This document shows, in pieces, positions 6,508 through 11,884 of a stretch of DNA of 11,884 nt. The position numbers were made by a program, and so were the translations under genes. The stretch spans positions 1 through 11,884 of the forward strand of contig JAWUXM010000044.1 of assembly GCA_034111325.1 (NCBI GenBank). Direction: 5' to 3'. The number at the start of each line of letters is the position of its first letter. The first letter of the stretch is position 1. This DNA is from JAWUXM01 sp034111325. Its GTDB lineage: Bacteria; Pseudomonadota; Alphaproteobacteria; Rickettsiales; JABIRX01. The notes under the pieces are model-generated. The model saw only the letters and a program-made list of their open reading frames with translations, made no database searches and had not been told where the DNA came from.

Positions 6508-7794
6508 TTAAAAATACTTCTTAACAAAATTACTGATTTTATCAAAAAAAACCAAGTTTTTCAGAAGTTTCAATAAAGGATTTAGCTTCTCATTACAATT
6601 CTCAAAACCAAGCGCTTTCTTATTATGATTATCACAAGCAAATTTTAACATTCCATAAGCCGTAGTGAAAATAGGATCTTTTTGTTCATCTGGTAAAAAA
6701 TCAAACTGCTCAACCCCACCAATACGCACCTTCCTATCAAAAATGCTTTGTGCTAATTCTGCTATACCAACCAAATTCGCCGTGCCACCAGTTAATACAA
6801 TATTACCGGAAATTCTTTGATAATATTTCTTGGCATTTTTATCTTTCTCCAGAAAATTTCTTACTAATTTTAGAATCTCCTCCGTACGGTCAGAAATAAT
6901 CTCAACTAATTTATGTTTTAGAATATAACTATTATCGCCAATTTCTTCAGTGTTAATAATATCGAACAAATCGATTACATCGCGCTTATTTTGATTATCC
7001 ATAAAAACACTGCCGTAAATAGTCTTGAGCTTTTCTGCAATATTAGTTTTTAGAGAAAAAATCTGCTTTATATCATTTGTCAGAAACTTACCGCCTAAAG
7101 CCAAGCTTGCCGCATATGCTAGGTTGCCATCGTCAAAAATCGCAATAGAGATATTACTATTTCCAATATCAAGCACCAAACAACCCATTTTCATTTCATC
7201 ATGCGTTAAGCAACCTAAAGCTGCAGCATATCCCGAAGGTAAAATCGTATCAATATCCAGATGGCAACGCGCCAAGCAATGTGCAAGATTCTTCTTCGCA
7301 GCAATATCAATTGTAACGACGTTTAAATGCACTGTAAGTTTATCACCGCACATATAGCATGGATTTTTGATCCCATCTATACCATCTAGCGTATAAGAAA
7401 GTGGGATCGCTTGTATAACAATTTTTTTATCATCAGTGAATTCTGCAAAGGCATTAGTAACCAGTTTTTGCACATCGTTAATATGTACATCTGCACCGTT
7501 AATATTGATCTCTTCATCTCGACTAAATGAATATAATTTATTGCCCGAGATGTTTACTACAACGTTCTCCGCTTCAACTTTTGCTTTATTTTCAGCTTCA
7601 GAAACTGCCGCTACAATACGATCCTCCAGAGCCTTAATATCTGAAATCACACCATTATTACCAACACCAGCTGAAGGTTGATGCCCAACGCCAATAATTG
7701 TTAAATGATTGTGAATATCTATTGATGCAATAACACAAATAATTTTGCTACTACCAATATCCAACGCTGCAATTATCTTATTTTTATCCTCCAT
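6508..7794 (-). CDS. ftsA: cell division protein FtsA
   Basis: This actin-like ATPase anchors FtsZ filaments to the inner membrane and recruits later divisome proteins. The 428 residues hold phosphate-1 AALDIGSSKIICVIAS (9-24), a 1C subdomain around 85-170, phosphate-2 CLVLDIGNSNISIAIF (205-220), and the adenosine motif IVLTGGTANLVGIAELA (332-348). The C-terminus, LLKLLKNLVFFDKISNFVKKYF region (407-428), is a basic amphipathic helix, as expected for the membrane-targeting sequence. ATG at 7792-7794 is preceded by the strongest ribosome binding site in the window. It lies 39 bases after ftsQ. The N-terminal LDIGSSKI and overall order leave little doubt about identity. Confidence 0.96.
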   Translation of the reverse strand: MEDKNKIIAALDIGSSKIICVIASIDIHNHLTIIGVGHQPSAGVGNNGVISDIKALEDRIVAAVSEAENKAKVEAENVVVNISGNKLYSFSRDEEININGADVHINDVQKLVTNAFAEFTDDKKIVIQAIPLSYTLDGIDGIKNPCYMCGDKLTVHLNVVTIDIAAKKNLAHCLARCHLDIDTILPSGYAAALGCLTHDEMKMGCLVLDIGNSNISIAIFDDGNLAYAASLALGGKFLTNDIKQIFSLKTNIAEKLKTIYGSVFMDNQNKRDVIDLFDIINTEEIGDNSYILKHKLVEIISDRTEEILKLVRNFLEKDKNAKKYYQRISGNIVLTGGTANLVGIAELAQSIFDRKVRIGGVEQFDFLPDEQKDPIFTTAYGMLKFACDNHNKKALGFENCNEKLNPLLKLLKNLVFFDKISNFVKKYF

Positions 7795-7796
7795 TT

Positions 7797-7806
7797 CCTC
7801 TCCTTT
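7797..7806 (-). promoter_or_regulatory. strong Shine-Dalgarno for ftsA
   Basis: The minus strand reads AAAGGAGAGG two bases before the ftsA ATG, with the GGAG core 6 bases away. It is the only near-consensus ribosome binding site at a gene start here. It fixes the ftsA start and suggests ftsA is translated independently of ftsQ. Confidence 0.75.
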
Positions 7807-7833
7807 TTACACTCCTTTAAATACTCAACACCT

Positions 7834-8610
7834 TTACCCCATCTCTCTGAGCAAATTGCGGTTACTTTTATATTTTGTGTCTAATTCAATAAACACCTTA
7901 TCCTTAATTCTTAGATCAATTACTTTTATATTCGTATATAAAATATTTAATTCATCATTTAATGATAATAGATAACGCCATGCTTTTTCTGGCTCTTTTT
8001 CTGGTAATTTTATTACTATATCATTCATCAAGCGGACATCCCAACGACGATTACCAACTCGCGAGATAAAAGATACTAAATTAAAAACATCCTCATCGTA
8101 ATTCAAAAAACTATATAATGAGCCAATATATGATTTTGCATCCTCACCAAATAAAATAATTAGTTCAGCAAAGCTACTTAACTGCGCCTCGCTAATTTTT
8201 GTAATAATTCTACCCTTCTCATCAATTACATACAAATCCTGACCATCCTGCCATATAGCTTTTGGCTGATACTCAGTAATAAAAATACGCATAGTATCAG
8301 GCAGCCTCCTTTCTATCATAACGCTTTCCACCCAATCCATTGCCTCTATACGGCTTTTCATTTCAGCAAGATCAACTGCTAATATTGGGTCACCATCGCG
8401 TATATCGGCCTTTCTGATTAATTCACTAATATCAACATATGAAACTTCACTTAGATATATATTGCTAACTTTAAAGCCAAGTTTTGCTGATAATTCTATA
8501 CCATGCTTAGCAATTTCTTCCCGCCAAATAAATAACGAGAGCAGCAATAATACACAACTGCTTCCCAGAAATAATTTGCTCGTTTTTTTATTAGTTATAT
8601 GTAGCGCCAT
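7834..8610 (-). CDS. ftsQ: cell division protein FtsQ (DivIB)
   Basis: This bitopic inner-membrane protein links the cytoplasmic ring to periplasmic septal wall synthesis through FtsB/FtsL. The 258-aa product has a short basic N-terminus (residues 1-12), one transmembrane helix (about 13-28, LFLGSSCVLLLLSLFI), a POTRA domain (about 46-115: FKVSNIYLSEVSYVDISELI ... DGDPILAVDLAEMKSRIEAMDWVESVMIERRLPDTMRIFITEY) and a beta domain with QPKAIWQ, LYVIDEKGRII and DVRLMNDIVIKLP. The W-V-x-x-V ... R-x-x-P-x-T/M-x-I pattern is diagnostic. Sequence outside the POTRA domain is poorly conserved in this family, as expected. ATG at 8608-8610 lies inside the ddl 3' end (20-base overlap), implying translational coupling; no independent ribosome binding site is clear. 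Confidence 0.93.
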   Translation of the reverse strand: MALHITNKKTSKLFLGSSCVLLLLSLFIWREEIAKHGIELSAKLGFKVSNIYLSEVSYVDISELIRKADIRDGDPILAVDLAEMKSRIEAMDWVESVMIERRLPDTMRIFITEYQPKAIWQDGQDLYVIDEKGRIITKISEAQLSSFAELIILFGEDAKSYIGSLYSFLNYDEDVFNLVSFISRVGNRRWDVRLMNDIVIKLPEKEPEKAWRYLLSLNDELNILYTNIKVIDLRIKDKVFIELDTKYKSNRNLLREMG

Positions 8611-9508
8611 TAATTAGTGACTCAATTAATTGGTTAAAACTAATATTTTTATATGCAGCAATTTTTGGCACTAATGAAATTGGCGTAAAGCCTGGATGAG
8701 TGTTAAATTCAATTAGATAAAAATCCTTGCCATCAAATATAAATTCTGGACGCCCTACCCCACGCGCACCAACGATTTTATTAGTCTGCTCCGCAATCTC
8801 CAAAACTTGTTTTGTTTGTGCATCACTTAAATCGGCTGGAATAATCTTTTCGGCAAGACCTTCTGTATATTTAGCTTTATAATCAAAAAACCCTTCTTTC
8901 ATTTTAATCTCCAATGTGCCAATTGCTTTACCATCAATAATTGCCACATTAATCTCCCGCCCGGCAATATATTGCTCAACCAATACTGTTTTACCATATT
9001 CGAAATGGTAATTATTTATTGTAAATTTTTTCGGCTCTTTAACAATCTGCACACCAAAAGAAGAGCCTTGGTTAAGTGGTTTGATAACATATGGCTTCTG
9101 CATGAGCTCCATGACAGCTTTTGGAATTTTTGCTGTCTCAACTTGCTTTTCTGTTAGCAACTCACTTTTAGGCATTAATATCCCATTTGCGACGAATAAC
9201 TGTTTGGAAATATGCTTATGCATACAAATTGAAGACGCCATAACTCCAGAATGCGTATAAGGAATTCCCATCATATCAAGCAAACCTTGGATCTTCCCAT
9301 CCTCGCCATATTCACCATGTAGCGCATTAAAAACCACATCAGGATTTACTGATGCTAAAACTGCAGCAACGTCACGACCAACATCAACTTCCACCACGTC
9401 ATATTTCATATCTTTAAGAGCTTTTACAACAGACTTGCCGCTGGAAACAGAAACTTCTCGCTCCGCCGAAAGACCACCTAATAAAACTGCTATTTTTTTC
9501 TTTTTCAT
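8591..9508 (-). CDS. ddl: D-alanine--D-alanine ligase
   Basis: This ATP-grasp enzyme joins two D-alanines for the peptidoglycan stem peptide in the cytoplasm. Motifs with the ATG start (305 aa): AVLLGGLSAEREVSVSSG (7-24), HGEYGEDGKIQGLL (64-77), YTHSGVMASSICMHK (84-98, the alphaproteobacterial form), KPLNQGSSFGV (143-153), GREINVAII (183-191), FFDYKAKYTEG (207-217), and IEFNTHPGFTPISLVP (266-281). Glu267 and Asn269 are the expected metal ligands, but the third, normally Asp in R-x-D-F, is Glu255 in GRPEF. NTHPGFT also has Phe where Met is usual. I chose ATG 9506-9508 because MKKKKIAVLLGG fits the family; it lies 4 bases after the murB stop. A TTG at 9526 would add six residues and has GGAG 10 bases upstream. 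Confidence 0.95.
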   Translation of the reverse strand: MKKKKIAVLLGGLSAEREVSVSSGKSVVKALKDMKYDVVEVDVGRDVAAVLASVNPDVVFNALHGEYGEDGKIQGLLDMMGIPYTHSGVMASSICMHKHISKQLFVANGILMPKSELLTEKQVETAKIPKAVMELMQKPYVIKPLNQGSSFGVQIVKEPKKFTINNYHFEYGKTVLVEQYIAGREINVAIIDGKAIGTLEIKMKEGFFDYKAKYTEGLAEKIIPADLSDAQTKQVLEIAEQTNKIVGARGVGRPEFIFDGKDFYLIEFNTHPGFTPISLVPKIAAYKNISFNQLIESLINGATYN

Positions 9509-9512
9509 AATT

Positions 9513-10406
9513 CTAATTTGTTCCAAGAAATTTAATCTCCCATTCCAGCTCTACACCAGTTTTATCCAAAACTCTCTTTCTAACTTCTTCGCCAAGACTC
9601 TCCAAATCAGTCGCTGTCGCACCACCATTGTTAATCATAAAATTACAATGTAGCTCTGAAATTTGCGCGCCACCTTGCTTTAAGCCCCGACAACCTGCTT
9701 TATCAATTAACTCCCAAGCCTTATGATCTTTAGGATTCTTGAACGTACTACCACCTGTTCGAGATTTAATTGGCTGCGTAACTTCACGCTCAGCTTTGAT
9801 TTGCGCCATTTTATCCGCAATCTCTTCAACATCACCTTTTTTCCCCTTAAGCCATACTCGAGTAAAAATATAATCACCCGCTTTTGATGTGCGATAAGCA
9901 AAATTCATATCATCAACATTAAGCATATGAACCCTACCTTTTTTATCAAAAGCTTCAGCCTTCACCATTATATCCTTCACCTCGCCACCATAGGCACCAG
10001 CGTTCATCTTTAACGCACCACCAATTGTTCCGGGTATTCCTACTAAAAACTCCAACCCAGCCAGCCCCATATTTTTAGCAAATGTTGCAACATTTACATC
10101 TAATGCAGAACTTCCGGCCTCAATAATATTGTTACTATCTTGTTTGATTTCGGCAAATTCACGCCCTAAACGAATCACCACGCCTTTTATTCCACAATCA
10201 CGCACAATCACGTTAGAACCAACGCCTAATATAGTAATTGGAACATCTGAAGGAACATCCCGCAAAAAGGCTCCTAACTCCTCACGATCTTGTGGACGAA
10301 ACATTACCTCAGCTTTTCCTCCTACTTGGAACCAATTGATTTTTGCTAAATCGTAATTTTCGCGATAACCTGATTCAACAAAAGGAAGCCTCTCTGCCAA
10401 ACTCAT
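9513..10406 (-). CDS. murB: UDP-N-acetylenolpyruvoylglucosamine reductase
   Basis: MurB uses FAD and NADPH to reduce UDP-GlcNAc-enolpyruvate to UDP-MurNAc, the second committed step of peptidoglycan synthesis. The 297 residues show the FAD-binding PCMH fold, with WFQVGGKAEVMF (25-36), ILGVGSNVIVRD (59-70) and LVGIPGTIGGALKMNAGAYG (121-140), and then the C-terminal domain. Catalytic residues are visible: Arg172 in FAYRTS, Ser220 in SRTGGSTFKNP (215-225) as the proton donor, and Glu290 in LEWEIKFLG. The AGCRGLKQGGAQISELHCNF block (237-256) fits the shorter type II enzymes. The start ATG overlaps the murC stop in an ATGA (10403-10406), so it is translationally coupled. Nothing is missing. Confidence 0.97.
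   Translation of the reverse strand: MSLAERLPFVESGYRENYDLAKINWFQVGGKAEVMFRPQDREELGAFLRDVPSDVPITILGVGSNVIVRDCGIKGVVIRLGREFAEIKQDSNNIIEAGSSALDVNVATFAKNMGLAGLEFLVGIPGTIGGALKMNAGAYGGEVKDIMVKAEAFDKKGRVHMLNVDDMNFAYRTSKAGDYIFTRVWLKGKKGDVEEIADKMAQIKAEREVTQPIKSRTGGSTFKNPKDHKAWELIDKAGCRGLKQGGAQISELHCNFMINNGGATATDLESLGEEVRKRVLDKTGVELEWEIKFLGTN
9537..9540 (-). promoter_or_regulatory. GGAG motif that could favour a TTG start for ddl
   Basis: On the minus strand GGAG lies inside the murB 3' end, 10 bases before TTG 9524-9526 and 28 bases before ATG 9506-9508. It makes the longer Ddl (311 aa) possible, although the family N-terminus fits the ATG better. Confidence 0.35.
10403..10406 (-). other. murC/murB ATGA stop-start overlap
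   Basis: The TGA ending murC and the ATG starting murB share four bases (ATGA on the minus strand). This arrangement usually means that ribosomes finishing murC reinitiate on murB. Confidence 0.9.
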
Positions 10407-11809
10407 TTTAAGCCTGCTGGTAAATTATTAGCATATTTTGTAATATCACCTGCGCCGAGACACAAAACCACATCACCATCATGAGCAACTTTTTTTACAT
10501 AATCAGCTAAATTAGCAAGCGATTCAACTAGCTGAACATCTGCATGACCATGTTTCTGAATTGCCTCCATAATAGCTTGCTTATCGACTCCTTCAATTGG
10601 CTCTTCGCCCGCTGCATAAACATCCGTGACAAGTACTACATCGCTATCCGCAAAGCAGCTAGCAAACTGGTTAAACAATGCTAAAATGCGGCTATATCTA
10701 TGTGGCTGCACAACAGCAATAACCCTGCCTTTACCATTTTGCATTTCTTTCACTGCGGCAAGAGACGCTGCAATTTCTACTGGGTGATGACCATAATCAT
10801 CAATAATTGTAATTCCATTAACGACACCTGTTACTGTCAGACGTCTTTTTACACCCATAAAATCTGCTAATGATTTTATGATATACTCCTCTTTAAAACC
10901 AAGGCGTATTGCAATTGATATCGCTGCTAGAGAATTTAATATATTGTGCTTGCCATACATCGGCAGAAAGATTTGTTTAATGGAATATTGTTCCTTACCA
11001 TCAATATTTATCTCCACATCGAAATTATAACCACCTTCGGTATTTTTGATGTTTACAGCTCGCACATCAACATCCTGCTCCTCTATGCCGTAGCTGATTA
11101 CCTTACGATCAGTAATATCTAACATTAGGCTTTTCACTTCTGGATGATCCTTACACATCACCGCAAAACCGTAGAAAGGTATGTTTTCAACGAAACGTTT
11201 AAAAGATGCTTTGAGGTTCTCAAAAGAGCCATAATGCTCCATATGTTCAGGATCAATATTAGTGATAACTGCAATATTAGAAGGTAGCTTTACAAAGCTT
11301 CCATCAGACTCATCAGCTTCAGCAATTAACCATTGTCCTTTACCTAAATAAGCATTTGTTCCACGTGCATTTATTATCCCGCCATTTACCACTGTTGGGT
11401 GTAGATCTGCACCTTCAAATAAACTCGCAATAATCGAAGTTGTAGTAGTCTTGCCGTGTGTTCCTGCAACTGCTACGCAGCTTTTAAAACGCATAATTTC
11501 AGCAAGCATTTCCGCCCTAGCAATGACAGGGATATGATGTTTACGTGCAGCAACAATTTCAGGATTGTTATCGCCCACAGCCGAGCTTCTGACAACCACC
11601 GCAATATTTTCGATATTAACCTCTTCCTGCCCTATTATAACTTTAATGCCAATTTTACGTAAACGCTCAATGTTAGGGTTCTCGGCGATATCAGAGCCTT
11701 GCACCTCACAGCCAAGTGCCAATAACACTTCTGCAATTCCACTCATCCCTATTCCGCCTATTCCAGTAAAATGAATTATCCCTACGTTATAAGGTAATAT
11801 ATTTGACAT
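10403..11809 (-). CDS. murC: UDP-N-acetylmuramate--L-alanine ligase
   Basis: MurC adds L-alanine to UDP-MurNAc with ATP, the first amino acid of the stem peptide. The 468 residues contain the N-terminal UDP-binding loop HFTGIGGIGMSGIAEVL (13-29) and GSDI (38-41), the central ATPase domain with P-loop VAGTHGKTTTT (114-124), EADESDGSF (164-172) and NIDPEHMEHYG (184-194), KHNILNSLAA (287-296), and the C-terminal domain starting at VKRRLTVTG with IDDYGHHPVEI (336-346), AVVQPHRYSR (365-374) and LGAGDI near the end. These are the signature Mur ligase blocks in correct order, and DYGHHP is typical of MurC. It is the first dcw gene in the window; whether murG or another gene precedes it cannot be seen. 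ATG at 11807-11809 has only a weak AAGAAA-type ribosome site. Confidence 0.98.
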   Translation of the reverse strand: MSNILPYNVGIIHFTGIGGIGMSGIAEVLLALGCEVQGSDIAENPNIERLRKIGIKVIIGQEEVNIENIAVVVRSSAVGDNNPEIVAARKHHIPVIARAEMLAEIMRFKSCVAVAGTHGKTTTTSIIASLFEGADLHPTVVNGGIINARGTNAYLGKGQWLIAEADESDGSFVKLPSNIAVITNIDPEHMEHYGSFENLKASFKRFVENIPFYGFAVMCKDHPEVKSLMLDITDRKVISYGIEEQDVDVRAVNIKNTEGGYNFDVEINIDGKEQYSIKQIFLPMYGKHNILNSLAAISIAIRLGFKEEYIIKSLADFMGVKRRLTVTGVVNGITIIDDYGHHPVEIAASLAAVKEMQNGKGRVIAVVQPHRYSRILALFNQFASCFADSDVVLVTDVYAAGEEPIEGVDKQAIMEAIQKHGHADVQLVESLANLADYVKKVAHDGDVVLCLGAGDITKYANNLPAGLK

Positions 11810-11884
11810 GTTCTAATTTCTTGTGAAGTTTGCAAGTTAGATACAAAGCTAGCAGTGGCGAATTTAATTTAAATAAAAATTATG
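11810..11884. other. AT-rich sequence upstream of murC, window edge
   Basis: The 75 bases before murC contain no ORF. Bases 11862-11884 are almost pure A/T and could include a promoter element, but no -35/-10 pair is convincing. The upstream gene lies outside the window. Confidence 0.4.

Noticed and set aside
1..11884. Mobile elements, CRISPR arrays, tRNA or rRNA
   Set aside because: No transposase, regularly spaced repeats, cloverleaf-like tRNA sequence or rRNA signature was seen on either strand.

Overview
The window is AT-rich (mid-30s % GC by eye) and carries most of a division and cell-wall (dcw) cluster in the order murC-murB-ddl-ftsQ-ftsA-ftsZ, all on the minus strand. This order, the long FtsZ linker, the proteobacterial FtsZ tail and the YTHSG block of Ddl point to an alphaproteobacterium. 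The AT bias, poly(A) tracts, weak ribosome binding sites and a TAXI-type receptor suggest a host-associated lineage such as Rickettsiales or Holosporales. That placement is inference.

Layout. Bases 1-642 (+) hold the 3' two thirds of a TAXI-family TRAP transporter solute receptor. A small unknown helical protein (639-875, -) meets it tail to tail. After a 181-base gap comes a LysR-type regulator (1057-1980, +), which meets a formyltransferase-fold protein (1977-2786, -) tail to tail. Upstream of that on the minus strand are a class I/II aminotransferase-fold protein with an unusual charged N-terminal tail (2811-4346) and an unrecognised helical protein (4353-4808). These three minus-strand genes are tightly packed and look like one transcription unit directly behind ftsZ, with their own candidate promoter at 4840-4868. 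From 4896 to 11809 runs the dcw block.

How the genes work together. MurC adds L-Ala to UDP-MurNAc, MurB makes UDP-MurNAc, and Ddl supplies D-Ala-D-Ala, together covering part of cytoplasmic peptidoglycan precursor synthesis. FtsZ forms the division ring, FtsA tethers it to the membrane, and FtsQ recruits the later divisome. murC/murB overlap by ATGA, ddl/ftsQ overlap by 20 bases, and ftsQ-ftsA-ftsZ are 39 and 67 bases apart, which suggests co-transcription and translational coupling. lpxC, often found directly after ftsZ, is not there; the unknown/aminotransferase/formyltransferase trio is.

The least explained parts are that trio, a perfect 9-bp terminator-like inverted repeat inside the first codons of the LysR gene, two A9 tracts at domain boundaries, and changes of key residues in the aminotransferase and in Ddl. 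No mobile element, CRISPR array or RNA gene was found.
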